Shown piece by piece: positions 26,815 through 36,717 of a stretch of 64,000 bases of DNA. The position numbers and the translations under genes were made by a program. The notes below the pieces were generated by a model. That model saw only the letters and a program-made list of their open reading frames with translations, ran no database searches and was not told the origin of the DNA. Numbering within the stretch: the first letter of the stretch is position 1; each line of letters begins with the position of its first letter. Where the stretch lies: assembly GCA_015061115.1 (NCBI GenBank), contig SUXE01000001.1, positions 248,001 through 312,000 on the forward strand. Direction: 5' to 3'. This DNA comes from Bacteroidales bacterium (GTDB taxonomy: Bacteria; Bacteroidota; Bacteroidia; Bacteroidales; Paludibacteraceae).

Positions 26815-26975
26815 ATTTGGTAACATGGTGATTATACCATGTGCAAGGGAATCAGGTGTAAGACCTGAGCTGTTCCTGCAGCTGTAACCCCATTAATGTA
26901 GAGTCAACAATAAAGTCACTGACAATTGTGTTGGGAAGGCGTTGACTTGGAGGGAAGCCAGAATACCTGCCACGT
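26815..26975 (+). promoter_or_regulatory. Cobalamin (AdoCbl) riboswitch
   Basis: Conserved core elements appear in order: AAGGGAATCAGGTG, AAGACCTGAGCTGTTCCTGC, GCTGTAACC, GGGAAGGC and the B12 box AGCCAGAATACCTGCC ending near 26972. It sits just upstream of the first B12 receptor gene and should turn down the whole uptake and synthesis operon when cobalamin is plentiful. There is only about 45 bases between the box and the start codon, which suggests control of translation start. Confidence 0.93.
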
Positions 26976-27019
26976 CTAATTAAGTGATAACAAACTCCCA
27001 GGATAGGGGTCATCTACTT

Positions 27020-29224
27020 ATGCAATTATATAGATTCACACATTTTGCCTTAATGGGCTTGCTGTGTCATGTTCCTATGTCATTGGTGGCGCAGGAAGAG
27101 CACAGTCGTGGACAGCATCAAGAGAAAGATGTTGTCCTGAATGAGGTTGTTATCACAGGTACTGGAACGGAGCGTTTGCTGAAGGATGCTCCTGTTCAAA
27201 CGGAAGTCATAACCAGAAAGATGCTCGACAGCTATGGAGGAAGCTCCATACAGGATATCATAAGTGGCCTGACCGCCTCTTTTGCGTTCGACCAGGGAGA
27301 TATGGGCAGTCAGATGCAGCTTAATGGACTTGGCAATAATTATATCCTGATCCTTATAGATGGAAAGCGCATCCATGGCGACGTGGGAGGAGAGAACGAC
27401 CTCGGATTGATAGATCCTCACAACATTGACCGCATAGAGATTGTTAAGGGTGCTCAGTCGGCCTTGTATGGCAGTGATGCCATGGCTGGTGTCATAAACA
27501 TTATCACCAAGAAGAGAGAAAAAGAGGGTCTGCAATTGGAGAATTCCACCAGATATGGCATGTATAATGATCTGCGCCAACATAATGGCGTTAATATTGG
27601 TGTCGGCAAAGTCACCAGCTATACAAATTTCCAGTTGCAACATACTGACGGATGGCAGAACACCGCCAGACAGTTTGCCGAGGGAAAGATTTTGGAGGAC
27701 ACACGTACAAAAACAGTCAACGAATATACCAATTGGCAGATCGCGGAACGCCTGACCTATAATCCGAAGAAAAATCTTGAATTTTATGCCGACGGTTCAT
27801 ATTACACCAAGACTATATTCCGTCCTACAGATGGCAAGTACCCAAGTTGTGATGTGTACACATATAATCTGATGTACCGTAACGCAAGTGCATCGTGTGG
27901 AGGCAAGTGGGAGTTCAATGAAAAGAAGAAAGATGTGTTTACTTTCGACGTCGACTGGAATCTGCACGACTATTATTATAAGTATACTGCTCGCACGTAC
28001 GAATACATGAAACTTAATGGCGAAGAGTATGGTGAGATGAATAATGAGTGGTATTCGGTGCCATTTTACCCCGGACAGAAGAATCTGCAGAGCGACCAGC
28101 AACGCATCATGGCTCAAGCCAAAAGTATCTTCCATCTTCCTTACAAAAACACTTTGAACAGTGGACTGGAGTACCGTTGGGACTATCTGCATGCTCCATT
28201 AAGAACGGTAGACGGATCAGCCAGCGACATGACTGCCGCGGCATACGTCCAGGATGAGTTCGACTGGATAAAATGGTTCAATGTCACAACTGGATTGCGA
28301 CTGGTTGTGAACGAGGGGTTCGGTGTCAGAGTCACACCTAAGGTCAGCACAATGTTTTCTTTGGGAGATTTCCGTATCCGACTTGGATGGAGTCAGGGTT
28401 TCAAGACACCGACTGTTAAGGAGATGTACTACCGTTATCTGCATGTGATGGGAAGCAGCACGATATTCAATATGGGCAACTTGAACCTAAAACCTCAGAC
28501 TAGCAACTATTGGAGTGCTTCCGGGGAATATCGTGGACAACGTGTGACAGTGTCGGTGACAGGTTACTATAATAAACTTGACAACATGATCGCTCTTGTA
28601 AATGTCCCAGTCGAAGAGATCCCTTCAGATGTGCAGATGGCCTATATGGGCGACGGAAGTGGAAAGGTGCAGGCACGTATGTATAAGAATATGGAGAACG
28701 CGCAGACATGGGGCGGGGATGTGAACGTGTCATATAAAGTGTTTGGTGATCTTACGTTGAACGCTTCATACAGTTATCTTGATACAAAGGCAAATCTTTA
28801 TGACTCCGACCATGATAAGATGAAGGAGGTTGTGATCGACGGAATGGCTCACCACAAATGGAGCGCGTCAGCTGTATACACACACAGGTTCACGTCTGTG
28901 TATAAATTGGGTATAAACCTAAACAATCGTGGAAGCAGTATGCGATATTATGAAAATAATGGGAATGGAAAACCGTTCCAGCTGTATCGTCTGAACACGA
29001 CGCATGATTTCGGCAATGAAAACAAGAAAGTCACATATCGTGTGGATTTAGGTGTCGACAACATATTCAATTATGTTGACCGTACAATGCATCCATATCA
29101 TTTGGGTACAAAAAGTTCTGGCACAAAAGTGTTTGGAAACTTCACTGTCCGTTTCAAGCAAGGAAAAAAACTTAAAGCATATAAAACAAAAGTCTTAAAA
29201 AACAATAATGAAAATGAAGATTAG
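27020..29224 (+). CDS. btuB: BtuB-like TonB-dependent cobalamin receptor 1
   Basis: About 734 residues from the ATG at 27020, which directly gives a signal peptide (MQLYRFTHFALMGLLCHVPM...SLVAQ). An upstream frame extension to 26984 would begin too close to the riboswitch B12 box and is not preferred. A TonB box-like region (KDVVLNEVVITGTG) leads into the plug: GLGNNYILILIDGKRIHGDVGG, EIVKGAQSALYGSDAMAGVINIIT. The barrel ends TVRFKQGKKLKAYKTK. It is controlled by the riboswitch and leads the B12 operon. It should import cobalamin or corrinoid precursors across the outer membrane. The cbiK gene overlaps its end by 17 bases. Confidence 0.93.
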   Translation: MQLYRFTHFALMGLLCHVPMSLVAQEEHSRGQHQEKDVVLNEVVITGTGTERLLKDAPVQTEVITRKMLDSYGGSSIQDIISGLTASFAFDQGDMGSQMQLNGLGNNYILILIDGKRIHGDVGGENDLGLIDPHNIDRIEIVKGAQSALYGSDAMAGVINIITKKREKEGLQLENSTRYGMYNDLRQHNGVNIGVGKVTSYTNFQLQHTDGWQNTARQFAEGKILEDTRTKTVNEYTNWQIAERLTYNPKKNLEFYADGSYYTKTIFRPTDGKYPSCDVYTYNLMYRNASASCGGKWEFNEKKKDVFTFDVDWNLHDYYYKYTARTYEYMKLNGEEYGEMNNEWYSVPFYPGQKNLQSDQQRIMAQAKSIFHLPYKNTLNSGLEYRWDYLHAPLRTVDGSASDMTAAAYVQDEFDWIKWFNVTTGLRLVVNEGFGVRVTPKVSTMFSLGDFRIRLGWSQGFKTPTVKEMYYRYLHVMGSSTIFNMGNLNLKPQTSNYWSASGEYRGQRVTVSVTGYYNKLDNMIALVNVPVEEIPSDVQMAYMGDGSGKVQARMYKNMENAQTWGGDVNVSYKVFGDLTLNASYSYLDTKANLYDSDHDKMKEVVIDGMAHHKWSASAVYTHRFTSVYKLGINLNNRGSSMRYYENNGNGKPFQLYRLNTTHDFGNENKKVTYRVDLGVDNIFNYVDRTMHPYHLGTKSSGTKVFGNFTVRFKQGKKLKAYKTKVLKNNNENED

Positions 29225-30317
29225 ATCATTTCTTTTGATGGCAGCGTTGGCCGCTACATCAATGTTCACATCCTGTGAGGATGATGAAAATGGCGCAAAC
29301 AACATCATTTCAGAGTATGGTGTTAACGACAAGATCGTAGCTGAACAGAAGGCTACATCTGGCAAGAATGAGGCTGTTTTGTTGGTCGCTTTCGGTTCGA
29401 CATGGAGCAATTCATTTGCTGCGTTCGACGCTACAAAGAAGGCATATGAGGAGGCTTTCCCAAATGCTGATGTATATTTTTGTTTCTCTTCCGACATTTG
29501 TATCAACCGTGCGAGTGCAGGTGAGAATGGAGAGTCTCGCGACTACTATGAGCCACGTTATTTGTTGCATGCTATTGGAGCTGCAAAGTACAGCAAGATT
29601 TATGTACAGTCGTTGCAGGTTATCCCAGGAGAGGAGTTTGCTAATGTAGTGTCATGTGTGAAGAAGTTTATGAACAACGGTTACATCGCGTCTGCCCATC
29701 TTGACGATGAGTATTTGGCAAAGTTGGATGAGGAAAAAGCCATTTTCTTGGGTATGCCACTGTTGAATACATACGAGGGAGCTGGCAATGATGTGGATGA
29801 AGTCGCAAAACAATTGAATGAGCTATGCAAGAATGAGGCTGCACAGGGTGTTGTCGCTTTCATGGGTCATGGTAATCCAGACAACTATGATTCATTCAAG
29901 GCAAATATCCGTTATTCTCAGTTGGAGACAGCGCTTAAGAAGTATAGCGAAAACTATTTTGTAGGTACTGTTGATGCTCCTAACACATACAAGTATGATG
30001 TGCATGAGAACATGAAGAATGCCGGCAAAACATCAGGAAATCTGTATTTGCACTGTTTGATGTCAATTGCCGGAGACCATGCTCATAATGATATGGCAGG
30101 TAAGGGAGATGACTACTGGAACAACGAGGAAGGCGAGGATGACAGCTGGTATGAGTATTTCTCTCATAACGGTTACACTACAAATGTGCCATTGGGTTCA
30201 AACAATGAGCCTCAAGGTCTTTTGGAGATTCCTGGCGTATTGAATGTATGGATTTCACATACAAAGAATGCTGATTTTCTTGAGGATGCATACCATTCAA
30301 TGTATCCAGAGGAATAA
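29208..30317 (+). CDS. cbiK: CbiK-family sirohydrochlorin cobaltochelatase, exported lipoprotein form
   Basis: 369 residues. A lipoprotein signal (KIRSFLLMAALAATSMFTSC) is followed by the CbiK fold: AVLLVAFGSTWSNSFAAFDA, a central SLQVIPGEEFANV and FMGHGNPDNYDSF (metal-site His), then LHCLMSIAGDHAHNDMAG with a second His cluster. CbiK inserts cobalt into sirohydrochlorin in the anaerobic pathway, a cytoplasmic step. The lipobox puts this copy outside the cytoplasm, as in the periplasmic CbiK of Desulfovibrio. Its gene overlaps the receptor gene, so it may handle imported tetrapyrroles or bind metal rather than drive synthesis. Confidence 0.85.
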   Translation: MKMKIRSFLLMAALAATSMFTSCEDDENGANNIISEYGVNDKIVAEQKATSGKNEAVLLVAFGSTWSNSFAAFDATKKAYEEAFPNADVYFCFSSDICINRASAGENGESRDYYEPRYLLHAIGAAKYSKIYVQSLQVIPGEEFANVVSCVKKFMNNGYIASAHLDDEYLAKLDEEKAIFLGMPLLNTYEGAGNDVDEVAKQLNELCKNEAAQGVVAFMGHGNPDNYDSFKANIRYSQLETALKKYSENYFVGTVDAPNTYKYDVHENMKNAGKTSGNLYLHCLMSIAGDHAHNDMAGKGDDYWNNEEGEDDSWYEYFSHNGYTTNVPLGSNNEPQGLLEIPGVLNVWISHTKNADFLEDAYHSMYPEE

Positions 30318-30356
30318 GCATATGATTCTGTGAGAAAGTATTTATTAATTTAATTA

Positions 30357-30398
30357 GAATAGGGTAGTCGGGGGTAAAATCCCGATGTGCCCTATTTT
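30357..30398 (+). terminator. Hairpin between cbiK and btuF, weak terminator or processing site
   Basis: Nested stems AATAGGG/CCCTATT and CGGG/CCCG end in TTTT, just before the btuF start. The T tract is short and the next gene depends on the same transcript, so partial termination or mRNA processing is more likely than a full stop. Confidence 0.5.
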
Positions 30399-30410
30399 GA
30401 GGTTTAAAAG

Positions 30411-31544
30411 ATGAAGAGATTTTTATTTTTTATTGTTACAGTCACATGTTTGTATTCTTGTGATAATCACGGGAATAAGGAGATGAATTGCTCTGCGGAC
30501 GAGTTGTTCGCACAGCAGGATTCTGTGTTCGCACACAGTGATGAGTACAGCGACACTATAGTGATAAAGTATGCAAAAGGACTAAAGGTTGATTATCAGT
30601 CGGATGGCGTACATCTATATATCAGTAATCCTGATCCGAACGCTAAGATGAGCAAAAAGGAAGAGATTGTAATCACCGACCCATCAAATCGCTTCATTTG
30701 CACAACTGCTTTACAACTTGGTAATTTTGAGGCTCTTGGCCTGGAAGATAAGATTGTGGGCATGAACTCGTTAAAGAATCTGTTTTCGTCGAAAATGAAG
30801 GAACAGATCAAGAGTGGAAAAACGGTAAAGATTGGTAAGGAAGGAAATTTTGATCTGGAATCGGTAGTCGCATCAAAGCCTGATTTCATCTTCGTCTCTG
30901 CGAGCAAACATGGTGGATTCGAAGTATTGAAGGATTGTGGCATTCCATTGATTCCGCATCATGGTTATAAGGAGACGGATCCGTTGGGACAGGCTGAGTG
31001 GATCAAGATGGTAGGTCTGCTTACAGGTGAGACACGTCGTGCCAATGCCGTATTTGCAGATATTGAAGCCAAATATCTAAAATTGAAGAATGAGGTTGCC
31101 GACAAAAAAACAGACAAGATGCCGACGGTCGTATCTGGCCGACAGATTCGTGATGGATGGTATTATGTCGGTGGCAAAAGTTATATGGCTCAGATATTTA
31201 ATGATGCTGGAGCCGAATATGTCATGCGAGACAATACAGAGTCTGGTGGCGTGACAGAGGATTTTGAATCTGTTTATGTCAAGGGATTGAAAGCTGATTT
31301 CTGGCAAACTGACGGAGCACACAATGGCGAGTTCACTCTTGCTGATCTTGCTGCTGAGGATGAACGCTATGCCACGATGGAGGCATTCAAGAATAAGCAG
31401 GTTGTGTTCTGTAATCTGAGTGAGACTCCTTACCGAGAGCTTGGTGGTGTTCAGCCTCATTATATATTGGCTGATTTCGTTAAGGCTTTTCATCCTGAAC
31501 TGTTGCCTCATTACGAACCCAAATATTATAAACTGATTAAATAA
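30411..31544 (+). CDS. btuF: BtuF-like cobalamin ABC transporter substrate-binding lipoprotein
   Basis: 377 residues. Signal peptide with lipobox CLYSC. Two lobes of the class III periplasmic binding fold: RFICTTALQLGNFEALGLED and KIVGMNSLKNL at the start, LESVVASKPDFIFVSASKHG in the N lobe, and the C lobe ending VQPHYILADFVKAFHPELLP. In operon with the permease (40105) and ATPase (48301) genes. Iron-siderophore binding proteins share the fold, but the riboswitch context points to cobalamin. The stop overlaps the next ATG (TAATG). Confidence 0.87.
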   Translation: MKRFLFFIVTVTCLYSCDNHGNKEMNCSADELFAQQDSVFAHSDEYSDTIVIKYAKGLKVDYQSDGVHLYISNPDPNAKMSKKEEIVITDPSNRFICTTALQLGNFEALGLEDKIVGMNSLKNLFSSKMKEQIKSGKTVKIGKEGNFDLESVVASKPDFIFVSASKHGGFEVLKDCGIPLIPHHGYKETDPLGQAEWIKMVGLLTGETRRANAVFADIEAKYLKLKNEVADKKTDKMPTVVSGRQIRDGWYYVGGKSYMAQIFNDAGAEYVMRDNTESGGVTEDFESVYVKGLKADFWQTDGAHNGEFTLADLAAEDERYATMEAFKNKQVVFCNLSETPYRELGGVQPHYILADFVKAFHPELLPHYEPKYYKLIK

Positions 31545-32110
31545 TGAAGGTTTACACAAAGACGGGAGATAAAGGACAAACTTCGTTGGTCGGAGGACAG
31601 CGAGTAAGCAAATGCTGTGAAAGGTTGGAGAGTTACGGCACAGTGGATGAATTGAACTCACACGTTGGAGTGCTGATGACATACTGCGACGATTCTGCGG
31701 ATGTGCAATATCTGCTGGATGTTCAGATCAAACTGTTCATAGTGGCTGGATATCTGGCTACAGACAACTCTAAACGGGAGATAAGGGAAGGAAACATTGT
31801 CACATCTGAGATGGTTTTGGAGTTGGAAAAGGAGATCGACAGGCTAAAGACTCTTGCTCCTCCGTTGAAACTGTTTGTGATACCTGGAGGTTCACGTGCT
31901 GCTGCTTTTGCTCATGTTTGCCGTACAGTATGCCGTAGAGCTGAACGCTGTATATTGCGTCTGGTTGAATCAGGTGCGGATGTGGATGACAATCTGTTGG
32001 CTTATATAAACCGTCTTAGTGACTATTTTTTTGTTTTGGCACGTAAACTGAATGTTGACAATAAAGTGGAAGATATAGTTTGGAAAAGAAAAACTGGGCT
32101 CGATAAATGA
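31544..32110 (+). CDS. pduO: PduO-type cob(I)alamin adenosyltransferase
   Basis: 188 residues, normal for PduO-type enzymes. It starts with the family signature MKVYTKTGDKGQTSLVGGQR, followed by ESYGTVDELNSHVGVL and the ATP-site region FVIPGGSRAAAFAHVCRTVCRRAER. It transfers the adenosyl group from ATP to cob(I)yrinate a,c-diamide or cob(I)alamin in the cytoplasm. Its end overlaps the second receptor gene by 4 bases. Confidence 0.95.
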   Translation: MKVYTKTGDKGQTSLVGGQRVSKCCERLESYGTVDELNSHVGVLMTYCDDSADVQYLLDVQIKLFIVAGYLATDNSKREIREGNIVTSEMVLELEKEIDRLKTLAPPLKLFVIPGGSRAAAFAHVCRTVCRRAERCILRLVESGADVDDNLLAYINRLSDYFFVLARKLNVDNKVEDIVWKRKTGLDK

Positions 32111-34143
32111 AAAAGGAAATTTTAACAATCATAACAAGTTTCAGCCTCTCTTTTGGGGTGTTGGCCCAGGTCGACAGTATGAGGATAACAGAACTTAATC
32201 CTGTGGTCGTGACCGGAACGGGCACTTACCATACTGCGGATAATTCGCCTGTGGCTGTGAAGGTGATTTCGGCCAAGGAATTGAAGGAGGTGCAGGCTAC
32301 TAACGTACAGGATGCTCTTAACAAACTGACTCCTAACATTACGCTTCACACCAATGGTATGGGCAGTTTTGTGAATTTCAACGGAGTGAGCGATGATTAT
32401 CTTCTTATTATGGAAAATGGCAAACGAGTAAGTGGAGATGATCGTTGGTCTCGTATAAGTCTGGACAATGTCAAACGTATTGAAGTGTTCAGTGGTGCGG
32501 CAAGTGCTCTGTATGGTAGCGATGCTATTGCAGGTGTCATCAATATTATCACAGAAGAAGGCAATGATTTGGTTGAGGCTACCTCACGAACCAAAGTGAT
32601 GGATCATGGCCGTATGAATCATGATGTCAACGTGGATGTCAATGTGAAGAAATTTTCAAGTTTCACTTCTTACAACTTCCGTAAAGCTGACAATTGGCAG
32701 GTTAACAAGTATCAGGAGTTTATTGAGACTGATAAGGATGGAAATGAGCAGAGTGTCATAAAGTTGAATGGACGTCCTATGTCACAGGGTTTCCAAAGTC
32801 ATAATATAAGTGAAAAATTGGAATGGCGTTTCAATGATCACTGGCAACTGTATTTGACGGGAGATTATTATGATTATGTGACTACACGTCCTGAAAATGC
32901 AATCTCTTTCACTCAAAAGAAGAGTACAGACAAGAGTACAGGAGAAATCAAGTACAGCTATACACCTAAAGCTGCATATACATATGATCTTCATCACAAC
33001 TCGTATAAGTATGGTGGTGGCTCACGTTGGACGCCTAACGACAGCGTCAGTGTGTTCATGGATGTGTATTGCGACAATGTCACTTCTAAATATGATTATT
33101 GGCAGACTGATGAGGCTGAGGCTTATGATGAGACACGCAAGAGCACTCATTATGTAAATGAATCATTGAAGGGTATTTTCCGTTTGGCTAATTGGAATAA
33201 ATTGTCAGGTGGTTTGGAATTTGTACAGGAGTCGCTCAACAGTGAGAGCGACAATATATCGCATGAGACAACCAACACTTACAATGTGTTTGCACAGGAA
33301 GAGCTGACTGTCGCAAAATGGTTTGATATTGTGGCTGGCGTACGCTATACTTACAACACTAACTTTGGAAGTCATGTCACTCCGAATGTTGGACTTTTCT
33401 ACCATATAGGAGGGTTCCGAATCCGTACTAGTTATGCCGGAGGCTACAAAACTCCAACTCTTTCCCAGCTTTACGCTACCGACCAAGCCAAAACAAGCAG
33501 TAGGTATACAATCAATAATGCTATGTTGAAGGCGGAAAAAAATCATTTTGGTACGGTCAACCTTGAGTATGGCAACAATTGGATGAATATTGGTGTGACT
33601 GGATTTGTCAACAAAATCATGGATATGATCAATTATCGTACGCTTACCGAGGAAGAGATCATGGCTGATCCGAAGCTTACTGAACTTAACAAGGAGTGGA
33701 CGACAATCAGACAGCGTGATAACATAGACAACGCTTTGCTCAGAGGTATAAACACAAATGTCAAGTTCATCACCAAAGCAGGTTTGTCTTTTGGTGGTGG
33801 CTATGCATTCACTGATGGTGAAGTAGACAAGGCAGTTCGCCATGTGGGTAATGCTAACGTCTCATACGATAAGACATGGAATAAATACCATCTTAATGTC
33901 GCTGTTAACGGACATGTCCAGGGAAAACGTTTCAGCAGCACTTATGGTTATGCTGATGGCTATAGTCAGTGGAATTTGAACACTCGTCACACGATAACAA
34001 TGAATCAGTTTGTACTTGAACCTGGAATAGGTATAGAAAACCTTTTCAATGAGGTTGATGATTCATATTGGAATTCAAATTACTCTACTATCAGCCCAGG
34101 CAGATCATTCTATGTAAGTCTGGCTCTAAAATTCAAGAATTGA
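32107..34143 (+). CDS. btuB: BtuB-like TonB-dependent receptor 2
   Basis: 678 residues. Signal peptide ends GVLAQ. TonB box-like ELNPVVVTGTGTYH leads into the plug (VNFNGVSDDYLLIMENGKRV, EVFSGAASALYGSDAIAGVINIIT), and the C-terminal strand is SFYVSLALKFKN. It is clearly related to the first receptor in this operon but is 60-70 residues shorter. Two BtuB proteins in one B12 operon could divide corrinoid types between them, as known for Bacteroides BtuB homologues. No BtuG partner lipoprotein is encoded here. Confidence 0.9.
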   Translation: MKKEILTIITSFSLSFGVLAQVDSMRITELNPVVVTGTGTYHTADNSPVAVKVISAKELKEVQATNVQDALNKLTPNITLHTNGMGSFVNFNGVSDDYLLIMENGKRVSGDDRWSRISLDNVKRIEVFSGAASALYGSDAIAGVINIITEEGNDLVEATSRTKVMDHGRMNHDVNVDVNVKKFSSFTSYNFRKADNWQVNKYQEFIETDKDGNEQSVIKLNGRPMSQGFQSHNISEKLEWRFNDHWQLYLTGDYYDYVTTRPENAISFTQKKSTDKSTGEIKYSYTPKAAYTYDLHHNSYKYGGGSRWTPNDSVSVFMDVYCDNVTSKYDYWQTDEAEAYDETRKSTHYVNESLKGIFRLANWNKLSGGLEFVQESLNSESDNISHETTNTYNVFAQEELTVAKWFDIVAGVRYTYNTNFGSHVTPNVGLFYHIGGFRIRTSYAGGYKTPTLSQLYATDQAKTSSRYTINNAMLKAEKNHFGTVNLEYGNNWMNIGVTGFVNKIMDMINYRTLTEEEIMADPKLTELNKEWTTIRQRDNIDNALLRGINTNVKFITKAGLSFGGGYAFTDGEVDKAVRHVGNANVSYDKTWNKYHLNVAVNGHVQGKRFSSTYGYADGYSQWNLNTRHTITMNQFVLEPGIGIENLFNEVDDSYWNSNYSTISPGRSFYVSLALKFKN

Positions 34144-34144
34144 T

Positions 34145-35551
34145 ATGAAGATATATGTCGCTGGCATCGGTCCCGGTTCTCCGGAAGATATTACGCCTGC
34201 TGTCCTTGCCGCAGTCAAGGAGAGCAACGTGATAGTGGGGTATAAATACTATTTCCAGTTTATCACTCCATATTTGAACCCTGGTACAGAGTGTGTTGAC
34301 ACAGGCATGAAGAAGGAGTGCGACCGAGCTGAGCAAGCATTCCGTCTTGCTGAAGAAGGAAAGACCGTTTGTGTTATTTCCAGTGGCGACGCGGGTATAT
34401 ATGGAATGGCTCCATTGATCTATGAAATGAAGATGCAGCGTCATTCCGACATTGAGATCATATCATTACCAGGAATAAGTGCTTTCCAGAAAGCGGCTGC
34501 TCTTTTAGGTGCTCCTATGGGGCACGATTTCTGCGTTATCAGTTTGAGTGACCTGATGACTCCTTGGTCTTTGATAGAAAAAAGAATCAAAGCGGCGGCT
34601 ATTGGCGACTTCATTACTGCTGTTTACAACCCCAAGAGTAACGGACGTTATTGGCAGCTGCACCGTCTTAAAGAGATATTTATCCAAGAGCGCAAACCAG
34701 ACACTGTTGTCGGTTATGTGCGACAGGCTGGACGTATGGATGAAGAGGTCAAGATCACCACACTTGAAGAGTTCGATCCTGAGGATGTGGATATGTTCAC
34801 TGTCGTTATTATTGGCAATAGCCAGTCTTACAGATGGAATGACAAATTCATCACTCCTAGAGGATATTATAATGAACAGGTAGACGAAGGAAAAAATATT
34901 GGTCAGTCGATCATGATAAAGTCTTTCCAGACTATACGTGCCGAACTGAAAAATCCTAATGTTGAATTGTGGCGTTTGTGGCCGATGCTTCACGCAATCC
35001 ACACAACGGCAGATTTTGAGATGGAGAAACTTCTTTGGCTTGATGATATGGCTACGGAAAAACTATTCGACAAGGTGAAAAATGGCAGGATAAAGGTCAT
35101 AATCACTGATGTGAGTATGGTGGCTGCAGGTATTCGTAAAGGAGCTTTGGAACGTCTCGGAATAGAAGTATATTCGTATATAAACGATTTCCGTGGTGCT
35201 GAAATGGCAAAGACTCTGAACATAACTCGTGCACAGGCTGGTATACGGCTTGCTTTAGAGGATTATCCTGAAGGAAAAGGTGTGTTGTTCGCTTTCGGTA
35301 ACGCACCTACTGCTATGTTGGAACTTTGTGACCTTATCCGTAAAGGTAAATGTATGCCGGAAGGTATAGTTGGAGCACCTGTCGGATTTGTTCATGTGGA
35401 GGAGAGCAAACACGCTGTCAAATCATTTAGAAATATACCTAAGATCCTTATTGATGGACGAAAGGGAGGAAGTAATTTGGCTGCGACATTGGTCAATAGC
35501 ATATTGACTTATGATGATGCAGAACCGTTGAAACCGGGAAGAGATCTATGA
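34145..35551 (+). CDS. cbiHC: CbiH-CbiC fusion: C17-methyltransferase plus precorrin-8X methylmutase
   Basis: 468 residues. The N-terminal half (1 to about 240) is a tetrapyrrole methylase of the CobJ/CbiH type: MKIYVAGIGPGSPEDITPAV, NVIVGYKYYFQFI, SSGDAGIYGMAPL. The C-terminal half (about 255-465) is CbiC/CobH: MIKSFQTIRAEL, RLWPMLHAIHTTADFEME (with the catalytic His), VGAPVGFVHVEESK. Fusion couples ring contraction to the later methyl shift. The CbiH domain makes cobalt-precorrin-4 and the CbiC domain makes cobyrinic acid, both cytoplasmic. Confidence 0.95.
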   Translation: MKIYVAGIGPGSPEDITPAVLAAVKESNVIVGYKYYFQFITPYLNPGTECVDTGMKKECDRAEQAFRLAEEGKTVCVISSGDAGIYGMAPLIYEMKMQRHSDIEIISLPGISAFQKAAALLGAPMGHDFCVISLSDLMTPWSLIEKRIKAAAIGDFITAVYNPKSNGRYWQLHRLKEIFIQERKPDTVVGYVRQAGRMDEEVKITTLEEFDPEDVDMFTVVIIGNSQSYRWNDKFITPRGYYNEQVDEGKNIGQSIMIKSFQTIRAELKNPNVELWRLWPMLHAIHTTADFEMEKLLWLDDMATEKLFDKVKNGRIKVIITDVSMVAAGIRKGALERLGIEVYSYINDFRGAEMAKTLNITRAQAGIRLALEDYPEGKGVLFAFGNAPTAMLELCDLIRKGKCMPEGIVGAPVGFVHVEESKHAVKSFRNIPKILIDGRKGGSNLAATLVNSILTYDDAEPLKPGRDL

Positions 35552-36717
35552 AACGTTGTGCTATTGTAGGTATAAGTGATCAGAGGACTCAATGGTTTTA
35601 TCCGGAAGTCTCTTCGGTTATCTCCAAAGGAAAAGTTTTCTCTGGAGGTAAGCGACATCATGAGATAATGGCAAATTATTTGCCTGCTAATAGCCTATGG
35701 ATAGACATTACAGTGCCATTGTCTGGTGTGTTCGAACAATACAAACAATTTGATGATATTGTGATTATAGCCTCTGGCGACCCATTGTTCTATGGCTTTG
35801 CTGCCACTGTTCAGCGTGAATGTCCGGAGTGTGAGATTACGGTCTATCCATGGTTCAATTCATTACAGATGCTGGCTCATAGAATGTGCCTGCCATACCA
35901 AGATATGCGTGTTGTGTCATTGACAGGTCGACCTTGGGACAAGTTTGATGAGGCTATCATCAATGGGGAGTCTCTTATTGGTTGTCTCACCGATCGAAAC
36001 AAGACTCCGAATGCCATTTGGAAAAGAATGCAAGAGTATGGATATGACAATTACAAGATGACGGTTGGTGAAAATCTTGGTAATGAAAATGAAGAACATG
36101 TCGGAGAATTTTGCATGGATAGGGAATATTCTCTTCCCAATTGTGTGATTCTACAGAAGACAGCTGACAGAAACCGTCCGTTTGGCATACCAGAACAGGA
36201 TTTCCATCTTTTGAATGGAAGAGTGAATATGATTACTAAGATGCCTATACGTCTACTTTCATTGTCTATGCTTGATCTTAGATATAAACACTCTTTTTGG
36301 GATGTTGGGTTCTGTACGGGCAGTGTAAGCATTGAGGCTAAATTACAGTTTCCATATCTCAATGTCACCGCATTTGAGATACGTGAAGAGGGACGTGAAT
36401 TGATGCGACAGAACTCTCGAAAGTTTGGAACTCCTGGCATAACTACTGTTATTGGAGATTTTTTGGAACAGGACCTCAGTCTCTATCCAGCTCCAGACGC
36501 GATTTTTATCGGTGGACATGGAGGCAGGTTGAAGGAGATGATTATGAGGTTGAAATCTGTGATGTCTCCTACTTGTGACATCGTTTTTAATTCAGTTTCG
36601 GAAGATAGTAAACTGCTGTATGAGGAAGGTATATCAGAAGCAGGAATGCGGATCACAAGTTGTACACGCATGACAATCGATGACCATAATCCAATCTATA
36701 TATTGAAGGCTCAATGA
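35548..36717 (+). CDS. cbiET: CbiE-CbiT fusion: precorrin-6/7 methyltransferase-decarboxylase
   Basis: 389 residues. The CbiE-like methylase domain (1 to about 205) has VIIASGDPLFYGFAATVQRE and the region LTGRPWDKFDEAI. The CbiT-like Rossmann methyltransferase (about 210-389) has MLDLRYKHSFWDVGFCTGSV and PDAIFIGGHGGRLKEM. It is equivalent to CobL: two methylations (C5 and C15) and a decarboxylation of the acetate side chain. It overlaps its neighbours on both sides by 4 bases (ATGA). Confidence 0.94.
   Translation: MKRCAIVGISDQRTQWFYPEVSSVISKGKVFSGGKRHHEIMANYLPANSLWIDITVPLSGVFEQYKQFDDIVIIASGDPLFYGFAATVQRECPECEITVYPWFNSLQMLAHRMCLPYQDMRVVSLTGRPWDKFDEAIINGESLIGCLTDRNKTPNAIWKRMQEYGYDNYKMTVGENLGNENEEHVGEFCMDREYSLPNCVILQKTADRNRPFGIPEQDFHLLNGRVNMITKMPIRLLSLSMLDLRYKHSFWDVGFCTGSVSIEAKLQFPYLNVTAFEIREEGRELMRQNSRKFGTPGITTVIGDFLEQDLSLYPAPDAIFIGGHGGRLKEMIMRLKSVMSPTCDIVFNSVSEDSKLLYEEGISEAGMRITSCTRMTIDDHNPIYILKAQ

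Noticed and set aside
26984..27019. Earlier start for the first BtuB-like receptor
   Set aside because: It begins about ten bases after the riboswitch B12 box and delays the signal peptide; the ATG at 27020 gives a clean signal sequence.
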